In this document: positions 42,150 through 50,597 of the stretch, one piece after another | How positions within the stretch are numbered: the stretch's first letter is position 1 | Layout: each line of letters opens with the position of its first letter | Assembly (NCBI GenBank): GCA_016214035.1 | Contig: JACRPF010000022.1 | Coordinates: 1-64,000 of the forward strand | Source of the DNA: Spirochaetota bacterium | GTDB lineage: Bacteria; Spirochaetota; Brachyspiria; Brachyspirales; JACRPF01 | Direction of reading: 5' to 3' | DNA: 64,000 bases | Translations under genes and position numbers: made by a program | The notes under the pieces: generated by a model | Seen by the model: the letters and a program-made list of their open reading frames with translations, nothing else | Told to the model about the DNA's origin: nothing | Databases searched by the model: none

Positions 42150-44021
42150 ATGAAGACAAACAAAAAAGATTCACCCACCACTTCGTTCGAACAGAAAAAA
42201 TACATATTCGTTACCGGCGGCGTCTGTTCATCGCTCGGTAAAGGCGTCACCGCTTCTTCCGTGGGACTCCTGCTGCAGTCATGCGGATACAAGATTAATA
42301 TGATGAAGGTTGACCCGTATCTCAACGTCGATGCCGGCACGATGAGCCCGTACCAGCACGGTGAAGTATATGTGACCAATGACGGCGCAGAAACCGATCT
42401 CGACCTCGGCAACTATGAGCGCTACGTGCATGTAAAGACCACACAGGCCAACAGCCTGACAACCGGTCAGGTGTACCGTTCGGTCATCGAGGCTGAGCGC
42501 CGCGGCGATTATCTCGGCAAAACCGTGCAGGTGATCCCGCACATAACCGACGAGATCAAACGCCGTATCCGCATCTGCGACGAGGGCAAAAATTCCGATA
42601 TCATCATCGTCGAGATCGGCGGCACCGTCGGAGATATCGAGGGCCTGCCGTTCATCGAGGCGATACGTCAGTTCGCCGTTGAAGAAGGGAGCAATCACGT
42701 CAAATTCCTGCACCTTACGCTGGTACCGGTGATCAAAGTCTCGGGTGAACTGAAAACAAAACCCACGCAGCATTCAGTGAAAGAACTCATGTCGCTCGGC
42801 ATTCAGCCGAATTTTCTTTTCTGCCGCACCGATAATTATCTGACCGACGAGCTTAAAGAAAAGATCGGTTTATTCTGCAACATCGACGGCAGCTGTATTT
42901 TCTCGGCTGTTGATGTCCCCAAAACTATCTATGAAGTGCCGCTTGTCTTCCATAACCAGAAAGCGGACAAGATCATCCTTGAGAAGCTCGGATTGCCCTA
43001 TAAAAAACCGAACCTCGCAAAATGGGAAAATATCGTCAGTCTTTTCTACAGTGACCTTGAAACGGTCACCATCGCCATGGTGGGAAAATATGTGACGTAT
43101 GATGACACCTATAAAAGCGTCGACGCTGCGCTCGTGCACGGCGGTATTGCGAATCATGTGCGCGTGAAGATTATCAAGATTGATTCGGAAGACTTTGAGA
43201 TGGAGATATTCGACAAGGCTTCGGGTATGCTCAAGCGCGTATCAATCGACTATTTCGAGAACACGCTGCTGCAGAAGATAGAATCACCCGAAGACGCTGC
43301 ATTCATCAAATCAGTCTATGAGAAGGACGCCAATAAGAACTGTCTGCACCTGAGCGACTCGCTCAAGGAATCCGATAAGAAACGCGTTCGGGACATATTG
43401 AAAAAGATCAATTTTCACGGCCTGATATCGGACAATATCGACGGCATCCTCGTTCCGGGCGGTTTTGGCAATCGCGGCGTCGAGGGAAAAATACGCGCCA
43501 TAAACCATGCGCGCATGCAGAAGATACCCATGTTCGGCATCTGTCTCGGACTCCAATGCATGGTCATCGAATATGCGCGCAACCGCTGCGATCTCGCATC
43601 GGCGCACTCAAGCGAATTCATGCCCAATGCCGAACACAAGGTCATCGAACTCCTCGCCAACCTCAAGGGCATCAAATACATGGGCGGTACCATGCGGCTC
43701 GGCGCGCAGAAGTCGCTGATAAAAAAGAATACCGTCGCTCATTCCATCTACAATGCCGATGTCATTGAAGAGCGCCACCGTCATCGCTACGAGGTGAATC
43801 CCGAATATACCGAACGCATAGCCGGCGGCGGACTCACCCTTTCGGCGCTTTCCGAGAACGGTCTTGTGGAGATCGTGGAACTGAAAGACCATCCGTGGTA
43901 TGTCGGCGTGCAGTTCCATCCCGAATTCCAGTCGTCACCCGTCGAACCGCACCCGCTGTTCGTTTCTTTCATTAATGCAGCTCACGCGCTCAGAAACAAA
44001 AAATCGGCTAAAAAAGCATAG
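42150..44021 (+). CDS. pyrG: CTP synthase with an insertion in the glutaminase half
   Basis: This 623-residue protein is long for the family (about 545). The synthetase domain has YIFVTGGVCSSLGKGVTASS, KVDPYLNVDAGTMSPYQHGEV and VEIGGTVGDIEGLPFIEA. The glutaminase domain has the nucleophile in FGICLGLQ (Cys465) and FHPEF. It aminates UTP to CTP. Between DSEDFE (about 346-350) and HGLISDNIDGILVPGGFG (about 423) is about 70 residues (MEIFDKASGML...RDILKKINF) absent from the usual enzyme. No SD precedes the ATG, and no other start is in frame, so the mRNA appears leaderless. The sigma-54 activator gene follows 9 bp after the stop. Confidence 0.96.
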   Translation: MKTNKKDSPTTSFEQKKYIFVTGGVCSSLGKGVTASSVGLLLQSCGYKINMMKVDPYLNVDAGTMSPYQHGEVYVTNDGAETDLDLGNYERYVHVKTTQANSLTTGQVYRSVIEAERRGDYLGKTVQVIPHITDEIKRRIRICDEGKNSDIIIVEIGGTVGDIEGLPFIEAIRQFAVEEGSNHVKFLHLTLVPVIKVSGELKTKPTQHSVKELMSLGIQPNFLFCRTDNYLTDELKEKIGLFCNIDGSCIFSAVDVPKTIYEVPLVFHNQKADKIILEKLGLPYKKPNLAKWENIVSLFYSDLETVTIAMVGKYVTYDDTYKSVDAALVHGGIANHVRVKIIKIDSEDFEMEIFDKASGMLKRVSIDYFENTLLQKIESPEDAAFIKSVYEKDANKNCLHLSDSLKESDKKRVRDILKKINFHGLISDNIDGILVPGGFGNRGVEGKIRAINHARMQKIPMFGICLGLQCMVIEYARNRCDLASAHSSEFMPNAEHKVIELLANLKGIKYMGGTMRLGAQKSLIKKNTVAHSIYNADVIEERHRHRYEVNPEYTERIAGGGLTLSALSENGLVEIVELKDHPWYVGVQFHPEFQSSPVEPHPLFVSFINAAHALRNKKSAKKA

Positions 44022-44030
44022 CACAAAGGA

Positions 44031-46124
44031 TTGATTCAGAATTACAGTGATACACATGTGAAAGCAAAATCGTATGACAAGCTGAAGCTCCTCGAGGAAA
44101 TTCTCTCGGCGATCAACGCGGCGGAATCAACCGACGCCATACTCGATTATCTCATCGACCGTGTCGTATCACTCACCAAGTCGACAAGCGGAAGCATCGT
44201 GCTTGTCAATTCGGAGACCGGCGTTCTCGATATCAAAGCGTCGCGCGGACTCGAAGAAAAAACCGTTCACGAGACGAAACTGAAGATAGGCGAAGGCGTC
44301 ACCGGTCACGTGGTCAAAACCGGACGTTCGCTGATGATCAATAATGTGCGCGACAACCCCCACTACATCCGTATCAGAAAGGATCTCAAATCCGAACTCG
44401 CCGTTCCGCTCATGGACAACAAGAATGTCATCGGCGTCATCAGCGTTGACAGCAATAAACTTGATGCCTATACCGAGGAACACCTCGACCTCTTCGAGAC
44501 GATAGCATCGTTCGCGGCACAGACGCTCATCAAGGCGAATCTCATCGACGATCTTAAAAACAGGATCGAAGACCAGGACATGCTCATTGCCGTAAGCGCG
44601 CTCCTTGAAGAAGAGGCGGATTTCAATCTGATATTCCAGAAAATCATGACCGCACTCTCCGCGCGCATGCATGTGCTCAGGGGCATGATAATCATCCGCG
44701 ACCCCGATGAAAAACTCAGGGTGCGCACCGCATTTAAATTGAGCGATGAAGCGATGCGCCGCGGTGAATATGACATCGGCGAGGGCATCATCGGTTCTGT
44801 GTATAAGACCGGCAAGAGCCTCAGCATCGAGGATATATCGAAGAACAACTCGTTTCTCAATCGCATGAAAATACGGCGCGGGCGTGAAAAAAATTCGTTT
44901 TTCGCGGTACCGATCCGCTATGACGCGCCTGCGGGGCTTACGGATAAGACTATCGGCGTGCTCAGTTTTGAAAAGCAGTTCATATCGAAAAGCGATCATA
45001 AGGCGACACTGAAGCTTCTGTCCATCATCGCAAGTCTCATCGCCAACCGCACGTTCCGCCATATCGCTGCCATCCGTGAAAAGGAAAAGCTCGTTCGACA
45101 AAACAATGCCCTGCGTGAAAAGCTCAAGGAAAAAAACGGTGTCCTGTTCATCGGTAAAAGCCAGGTGATCATCGACATTCTCAATACCGCATCGCTCATC
45201 GCCGATACCGACGCGACGGTGCTCCTTACCGGTGAAACGGGAACCGGCAAAGAAGTGCTTGCGCAGTTCATACACCAGAAAAGCAACCGCCGTGAAAAGC
45301 CTTTCGTCAGCATCAACTGCGCCGCTATACCCGAACATCTTATCGAGTCCGAGCTTTTCGGCCACAAAAAGGGGTCGTTCACCGGGGCGATAGCGGATAA
45401 AAAAGGAAAGTTCGAGCTTGCGCACGAGGGCACGCTGTTCCTTGATGAGATCGGCGAATTGTCGATGCCGCTGCAGTCGAAAATACTCCGAGTACTGCAG
45501 GAAAAGGTCATCGATCCGGTGGGCAGTGAAGAGTCCAAAAAAGTAGATGTACGCATCATCGCCGCAACCAACAGGAACCTCAAGGAGCGGCTTGATTCGC
45601 ATGAATTCCGCGAAGACCTCTATTACCGCCTGCATGTCATACATATGCATCTGCCGGCGCTTCGGGAACGACCTGACGACATCGATCTTTTTATCGAACA
45701 TTTCCTCAGCCGTTATAACGCAAAATACGGAAAATCCGTTGAGGGTGTCACCCCGCAGTGCCGGAACGCATTTCTGGCGTACCGCTGGCCGGGCAATGTA
45801 CGCGAACTTGAGAATACCATTGAGCGTGCAGTGATCCTCGCGCGTGTCCCCATCATCGACATCACCGCCATCCCGGTATCAATTACATCCAATGCAGCCG
45901 TGCCCCCGGATGATCGGCGTTTTGAGCAGTCGGTGCTTGCGGAAATAAGTTCGCTGCCTCCCGGGACGATATATTCGCATATCGAACACGCCGTCGACCG
46001 CATACTTCTTGAGCATGCGCTGGTCATGTCGGACAATAAGCAGGCGAACGCGGCGGAACTGCTCGGACTGCACCGAAACACATTCCGGGAAAAACTTAAA
46101 ACACTCGGTATTCGAAAAACGTAA
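44031..46124 (+). CDS. Sigma-54-dependent activator with two GAF domains
   Basis: In this 697-residue protein, GAF 1 (about 25-170; KIGEGVTGHVVKTGRSLMINNV) and GAF 2 (about 190-340; IGEGIIGSVYKTGKSLSIEDI) lead into an AAA+ domain. Walker A is GETGTGKE (401-408). GSFTGA (448-453) replaces the usual GAFTGA, a tolerated variant. Walker B is GTLFLDEIG. The C-terminus is a Fis-type helix-turn-helix (NAAELLGLHRNTFREKLKTLGI). It remodels sigma-54 RNA polymerase in response to a small molecule sensed by GAF. There is no receiver domain, so it is not NtrC itself. The start is uncertain: the TTG at 44031 abuts AAAGGA, and a GTG at 44058 is an alternative. It may regulate the sigma-54 promoters seen here (inference). 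Confidence 0.92.
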   Translation: MIQNYSDTHVKAKSYDKLKLLEEILSAINAAESTDAILDYLIDRVVSLTKSTSGSIVLVNSETGVLDIKASRGLEEKTVHETKLKIGEGVTGHVVKTGRSLMINNVRDNPHYIRIRKDLKSELAVPLMDNKNVIGVISVDSNKLDAYTEEHLDLFETIASFAAQTLIKANLIDDLKNRIEDQDMLIAVSALLEEEADFNLIFQKIMTALSARMHVLRGMIIIRDPDEKLRVRTAFKLSDEAMRRGEYDIGEGIIGSVYKTGKSLSIEDISKNNSFLNRMKIRRGREKNSFFAVPIRYDAPAGLTDKTIGVLSFEKQFISKSDHKATLKLLSIIASLIANRTFRHIAAIREKEKLVRQNNALREKLKEKNGVLFIGKSQVIIDILNTASLIADTDATVLLTGETGTGKEVLAQFIHQKSNRREKPFVSINCAAIPEHLIESELFGHKKGSFTGAIADKKGKFELAHEGTLFLDEIGELSMPLQSKILRVLQEKVIDPVGSEESKKVDVRIIAATNRNLKERLDSHEFREDLYYRLHVIHMHLPALRERPDDIDLFIEHFLSRYNAKYGKSVEGVTPQCRNAFLAYRWPGNVRELENTIERAVILARVPIIDITAIPVSITSNAAVPPDDRRFEQSVLAEISSLPPGTIYSHIEHAVDRILLEHALVMSDNKQANAAELLGLHRNTFREKLKTLGIRKT

Positions 46125-46175
46125 GTTTTCCCCCGGCATTGAACCATTCAATTAGAATAAAATATGCGCTGGTGC

Positions 46176-46204
46176 TTGACGAAAATGTAAAATACGTCTA
46201 TAAT
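46176..46204 (+). promoter_or_regulatory. Promoter of yebC
   Basis: TTGACG (46176-46181), an exact 17-bp spacer and TATAAT (46199-46204). The leader is about 50 bases, with AAGGAAAA before the ATG. Confidence 0.75.
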
Positions 46205-46262
46205 CGCCGTCTGATTTCGATAATCACCATAATATGGTAAATAACTAAATAAGGAAAAAAAT

Positions 46263-47012
46263 ATGTCAGGTCACTCCAAATGGGCGACAATTAAGCACAA
46301 AAAAGGCGCACTCGACGCAAAACGCGGTAATCTCTGGTCAAAAGTTTCTCGTGAAATAACCATTGCGGCAAAGATGGGCGGCGGAAATCCCGATGAGAAT
46401 CCGCGTCTGCGCCTTGCGCTTGCGAAAGCCAAACAGGCTAATATGCCGAAAGACAATATCGATCGCGGCATCAAAAAAGGCACGGGAGAACTTGAAGGTG
46501 TATCATTCGAAGATATCGCCTATGAAGGTTATGCCCCGGGCGGCGTATCGCTTATGATCGACGTTACATCAGATAACAAAAACAGAACCGCTGCCGAAAT
46601 ACGTTCCATTCTCACGAAACACGGCGGCAATATGGCCGAGAAAGGCGCTGTTGCCTGGGGTTTTGACAAAAAGGCACTGTTCACCATCGACGCAACAAAG
46701 TATAACGAAGACGATGTCATGGCAGTCGTGCTCGATGCTGGCGCGGAAGACCTCGTAAAAGAAGGCGAAGTATATTCGGTAACCGGTCCGGTTGAAATTT
46801 TCGCGGACCTGCTCGATGCCCTTAAAGCAAAAAACATCGAGACTATTTCCGCGGATGTAACCCGCATACCGAAGAACACGACAAAAGTAACCGGCAATGA
46901 CGTCAGCAAAGTGCTTAAGCTCATCGATATGCTCGAAGCGCATGACGATGTTCAGACGGTCAGCGCGAACTTCGATATCTCCGACGAGGATCTGGCGAAA
47001 GTTCAGGAATAA
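46263..47012 (+). CDS. yebC: YebC/PmpR family transcriptional or translational regulator
   Basis: This 249-residue protein starts MSGHSKWATIKHKKGALDAKRG, the family hallmark, followed by DENPRLRLALAKAKQANMPKDNIDRGIKKG and YEGYAPGGVSLMIDVTSDNKNRTAAEIR. YebC proteins act on DNA as regulators in some species, and recent work on the family links them to relief of ribosome stalling. This protein has three domains, all full length. A near-perfect promoter precedes it. The next gene is convergent, 8 bp away. Confidence 0.96.
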   Translation: MSGHSKWATIKHKKGALDAKRGNLWSKVSREITIAAKMGGGNPDENPRLRLALAKAKQANMPKDNIDRGIKKGTGELEGVSFEDIAYEGYAPGGVSLMIDVTSDNKNRTAAEIRSILTKHGGNMAEKGAVAWGFDKKALFTIDATKYNEDDVMAVVLDAGAEDLVKEGEVYSVTGPVEIFADLLDALKAKNIETISADVTRIPKNTTKVTGNDVSKVLKLIDMLEAHDDVQTVSANFDISDEDLAKVQE

Positions 47013-47019
47013 TTTTCGT

Positions 47020-48507
47020 TTATTTCTGCATTCGCGCGGCTGTTTCCACCAAACGTATAAACCCGAGACGTTCCCCCTGTGCGTCAAAATTCCGTGCTTT
47101 TGCGGCACGATCGATTATGTTTTCATAGCGGGCATTCCCTTTAAATTGTGAATCACTTATCAACAGACCGAATTCCGCCGCTGCTGCAGCGAAACGCATA
47201 TTCACCGATGCATCCGACATCGTGAGCGCCTTCCCGGAAAATTGCTGTGAAATCATTTTGGATCCGCCGGAAAGATAATACGCGCGCACCGTGACAACGG
47301 CATCACCCGTTCCCGGAACGCCGGCCGGTATTGTCTCATACAAGGCAGTAATCGTCGTCCCGCGCGTTCCGGCTGGAATGCGATTTGCACCGAGGATACG
47401 CTGTGCAGCAATGAATGCGGGATTGAATTCAATCTGCACGCGGCTGATGGCGCCGAGGTCGGAAGAGCGGATACCGACATGCACGATGGTGTGTCCGCTG
47501 TTCCAGGGGCATGCTGCATATTCCACCGTCAGCGAGAACGGCGTATCTTCGGGATAATCGTACGAGAATGAATTGATAATCCCCTCGATCCGCACCGCCT
47601 GTTTTCCCGGGAGCGAACCCGCATCAACTATTTTACGAATCTCGTCAACAGCCGATGTGCTTTCCGCTGATCCTTCAGGAGTACTGCCGTAATACGCAGC
47701 TGCATTCCTGAACTCAATAAAAAAAGCCGCATAGGGATTGCCTTTGGTGGCGGCAAAATCATTTTCCATGACTCGCGCAGGCGATGCGGCTCCTGCGGCG
47801 GGTGCCGTCGCGGTACGGGTCAAAGGCATACGCGGCGCTGCTGCTTTTTCCGCCTCAGCCCGTCCAATGCCGTCAGATTCCATTGTCTTTTTTTCCTTTG
47901 AAACCGGTGCATCATCTTTTGCAAGCTTTTTTTCCCGATTTTCTTCCTGCGTGGCTTCCGCCGCCCGTAATCTCTTTTTTTCCTCGTGCACGACAACAGC
48001 GTTCTCCTGTTTTTTAACTGTACTCGAGGATATATCTTCGCGCCGTGACCGTGCGTTTTCTTTCATATCGTCTGCGACGCTTTTCTTCTGCACCTCGGTA
48101 CCCGCTGCACGCTGCGATATCGCGGTTCCTGACGGTGCCGTTGCCGCCTGCTCTTCCTGAGCTGCTGCAAATGAGCTTCCTTTTTTTGACGACATCATAT
48201 TTTTAATCACCGGTGCGCTGATTACGATGACAAGTACCACCGCCGCCGCGGACAACAGCCACCGCTTTTCGAATACGATACGGATGATGCTCGTGCTTTT
48301 CCGTGACTTCAGTGAAGCCGCAGCAAGTTCATCCTTGAGCCTTTTTTTAAATGACGCATTCACTGCGATACGCGGTTTTTCTTCGATCATTTTTGTTATG
48401 ATCGCACGAAGCGCAGGTTCATCTTTTTTGAATGATGCGTCAACCGCCGACAGATCACCGATAATCCTGTCAATGTCGTTTGCTTTTTTTGCTGTCTTTT
48501 TTTTCAT
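47020..48507 (-). CDS. YfbK-like protein lacking its vWA domain, anti-sigma-like N-terminus
   Basis: The start is set at MKKKTAKKANDID with GGGAGGG upstream. Residues 1-80 are helical and cytoplasmic, and a single membrane span (about 83-101) follows, as in an anti-sigma factor. A long charged linker leads to the vWA N-terminal flanking domain (FSYDYPEDTPFSL 314-326, CPWN 333-336). The sequence then passes directly (351-354) into the DUF3520 C-terminal flanking domain (VQIEFNPAFIAAQRILG, ITALYETIPAG, FAAAAAEFGLLISDS, FIRLVETAARM). In YfbK proteins a vWA domain of about 180 residues sits between these two; it is missing here. It lies 13 bp after the ECF sigma gene and probably controls it. Confidence 0.8.
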   Translation of the reverse strand: MKKKTAKKANDIDRIIGDLSAVDASFKKDEPALRAIITKMIEEKPRIAVNASFKKRLKDELAAASLKSRKSTSIIRIVFEKRWLLSAAAVVLVIVISAPVIKNMMSSKKGSSFAAAQEEQAATAPSGTAISQRAAGTEVQKKSVADDMKENARSRREDISSSTVKKQENAVVVHEEKKRLRAAEATQEENREKKLAKDDAPVSKEKKTMESDGIGRAEAEKAAAPRMPLTRTATAPAAGAASPARVMENDFAATKGNPYAAFFIEFRNAAAYYGSTPEGSAESTSAVDEIRKIVDAGSLPGKQAVRIEGIINSFSYDYPEDTPFSLTVEYAACPWNSGHTIVHVGIRSSDLGAISRVQIEFNPAFIAAQRILGANRIPAGTRGTTITALYETIPAGVPGTGDAVVTVRAYYLSGGSKMISQQFSGKALTMSDASVNMRFAAAAAEFGLLISDSQFKGNARYENIIDRAAKARNFDAQGERLGFIRLVETAARMQK

Positions 48508-48520
48508 ACGACCCTCCCGG

Positions 48521-49054
48521 TTACCATATCCGCGGAACGGCGCAGAGAAGCACTGCAAGCGGCACCATTTTTTTCAGCTGCTGTATCGTACGGTAAAACG
48601 TCATTTTCACCTGCGCTTCATTCTCCTGCATACTTTCAGCAATTTCCCGGAACGACATATCCTCCCACACTCGCATGATGACGATATCGCGCTTTTTCTG
48701 CGGCACGGTGCCGAGATAGCGTTTTACCGCGTCAAGACAGTGCCGGTTCACCGCGTCGGTCTCTATATCCTCGCCGCTCGGAATATCCCAGACATCGGCG
48801 GCATGTATCTTTTTTTTCCGGTAAAAATCGATAACGGCATTGGTAGCAATACGGTACAGCCATGACTGAACGCTGCCTTTTGAAGGATCGAACGTGCTCA
48901 TACCGTGCAAAGCCTTCATGAATGTTTCGCTCACGATATCCTCCGCTGTTTCGCGATGCATGGTCTTGCGGTACACGTACGCATAAATACGCTGAAAATG
49001 GCTTTCATAGATGTCGCCGAAATCGTGCAAAACCGCTGTTGATGGATCGTCCAT
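48521..49054 (-). CDS. ECF RNA polymerase sigma factor
   Basis: In this 177-residue protein, region 2 is seen in AEDIVSETFMKALHGMSTFDPSKGSVQSWLYRIATNAVIDFYRKKK (about 37-82). Region 4 has RDIVIMRVWEDMSFREIAESMQENEAQVKMTFYRTIQQLKKMV. The C-terminus is hydrophobic (PLAVLLCAVP). GGGAG lies 7 bases before the ATG. It is paired with the membrane-anchored YfbK-like gene downstream. Together they form a sigma/anti-sigma module with an exported sensor part. Confidence 0.92.
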   Translation of the reverse strand: MDDPSTAVLHDFGDIYESHFQRIYAYVYRKTMHRETAEDIVSETFMKALHGMSTFDPSKGSVQSWLYRIATNAVIDFYRKKKIHAADVWDIPSGEDIETDAVNRHCLDAVKRYLGTVPQKKRDIVIMRVWEDMSFREIAESMQENEAQVKMTFYRTIQQLKKMVPLAVLLCAVPRIW

Positions 49055-49124
49055 GGGGAACTCCCGAGGTGCGCTCCCCTATACTATAACGCTGAATCTT
49101 TAAAAAAGGAACAGTGCGTCGCGC

Positions 49125-50561
49125 TCACTGCGCTTCAATTGCTCCCGCGGTAGGACGCATCGGTCTTGTCTTGCCGTTAAAATCACGCGAAACGCGGTAT
49201 CGCGCATCGTTTGTTGTTGTATAAACCCCGTCCGAAAATTGCGCCGCCGGGGATCGCGATGAAATGGAATACGTATCACCGGTCCGGGTGATCGCCGCGC
49301 TCCCGCTGTTCTGCAGCAGCATGCTCCCCTCATCTTTTCCCATTGCCCGCCATTCATCATAGGTTAACTTCTCTTTCCGTACACCGACAAGCCAGGGTGT
49401 TGTCTGCGCAAGCGCATATACATTCCGCTGCGGATAATATTCCCGGTATTTTTCAACACCCCCGTCGGCGTTCTGGAATATCATCTGCATACTGTGCGGT
49501 GATACGATGAGCGAATACATCACCTGTGCCGGTCCATCAAAACCCCAAAGCTTATAATGGACATTTGCATGAGGGTCATCATAGAGCCATGTATTATGCA
49601 GAAAGACATTCTTCCATCCGTGATGGTAATCACCGTAAAATGCGTTGATAAAAATATTGTTCACCCACACAACCGCGTCATCCGCGGTCCCGGTGCCTGG
49701 GCTTTTCGTAAGCGAACAGTTATAGATGATGTTCCGTTCGATGCGAAACACCCTGTTTGACAGGTCGGTACGCCGATGACTTACATCGATGGCTCCATCC
49801 GCGTATTTCATGTCCCAATTCTCGACGAAGCAGTTGAACAGCGTACCGTTCGGCACCGAATGCAGCTGTATGCCGTCCTTGTTCTCCCATTTGTCGCCGA
49901 ATGTATAATCATGGATATAGCAGTTCTGAATCGTCAGCCATTGTATGTCGCGTGCGTTCGAGGAATAACGCCGGAAGAGCTTGCCGCTGCTGTCCATCTG
50001 TCCGCCCTCGACAAATATTCCTGCGCCATTCCTGAACTTCCCGTTGCCGGAATAATCAATGCCCGCTATCTCAACACCGTCGATGAATACATACCCGCAG
50101 TTTTCTATGCGTAGATGCACCTGATTGACCGCGCCGGCAAAATATGAATTCTTCACTACAACCACATCGCAGTCTTCAATAAACAGCGACTGGGAACCGG
50201 CATTATCGGCATTGTTCTGAATGACCGCAAGACGGTCAACGATAACCTCTTTACATTCACGGATATAGAACATCGTTGTTTTATATTTATCCGCTGGAAT
50301 ACTCCACGATACCCGCACCGCTTTGTTTGTCAGATATACGGATGACATGTTCTCATATTTTTCTTTCGCCGTAGTTCCATTTACGTCTGTAAAATGAAAT
50401 GCGTTCAGGTCTTTTTTGGCGATATCTTTCCCCGTACCGAGCTTTGACCAGTCGCTCATGTACGCAGCGCTGTATATTCCATGTTCCATGAAAAAACCGG
50501 CCGGCGGCTCAACCGCGCTCAGATAAAAAAACGCAAGCATGAACGCACATAGTTTTTTCAT
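49125..50561 (-). CDS. Secreted right-handed beta-helix protein (pectate-lyase-like)
   Basis: This 478-residue protein has a signal peptide (MKKLCAFMLAFFYLSAVEPP). Parallel beta-helix repeats run along about residues 90-330 (FYIRECKEVIVDRLAVIQNNADNAGSQSLFIEDCDVVVVKNSYF, HLRIENCGYVFIDGVEIAG, WLTIQNCYIHDYTFGDKWENKDGIQLHSVPNGTLFNCFVENWD). No catalytic set is recognised. It lies 36 bp after the PL11 lyase gene in the same direction, so it is probably co-expressed and acts on the same pectic polymers outside the inner membrane. Confidence 0.8.
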   Translation of the reverse strand: MKKLCAFMLAFFYLSAVEPPAGFFMEHGIYSAAYMSDWSKLGTGKDIAKKDLNAFHFTDVNGTTAKEKYENMSSVYLTNKAVRVSWSIPADKYKTTMFYIRECKEVIVDRLAVIQNNADNAGSQSLFIEDCDVVVVKNSYFAGAVNQVHLRIENCGYVFIDGVEIAGIDYSGNGKFRNGAGIFVEGGQMDSSGKLFRRYSSNARDIQWLTIQNCYIHDYTFGDKWENKDGIQLHSVPNGTLFNCFVENWDMKYADGAIDVSHRRTDLSNRVFRIERNIIYNCSLTKSPGTGTADDAVVWVNNIFINAFYGDYHHGWKNVFLHNTWLYDDPHANVHYKLWGFDGPAQVMYSLIVSPHSMQMIFQNADGGVEKYREYYPQRNVYALAQTTPWLVGVRKEKLTYDEWRAMGKDEGSMLLQNSGSAAITRTGDTYSISSRSPAAQFSDGVYTTTNDARYRVSRDFNGKTRPMRPTAGAIEAQ

Positions 50562-50597
50562 GTGATATACCTTTTTATTATCTGTCTGTACGATTCT

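Noticed and set aside
44169-45701. A 510-codon open frame antisense to the sigma-54 activator gene
   Set aside because: The activator has two GAF domains and all AAA+ motifs in frame. The antisense frame has no recognisable domain and no start signal.
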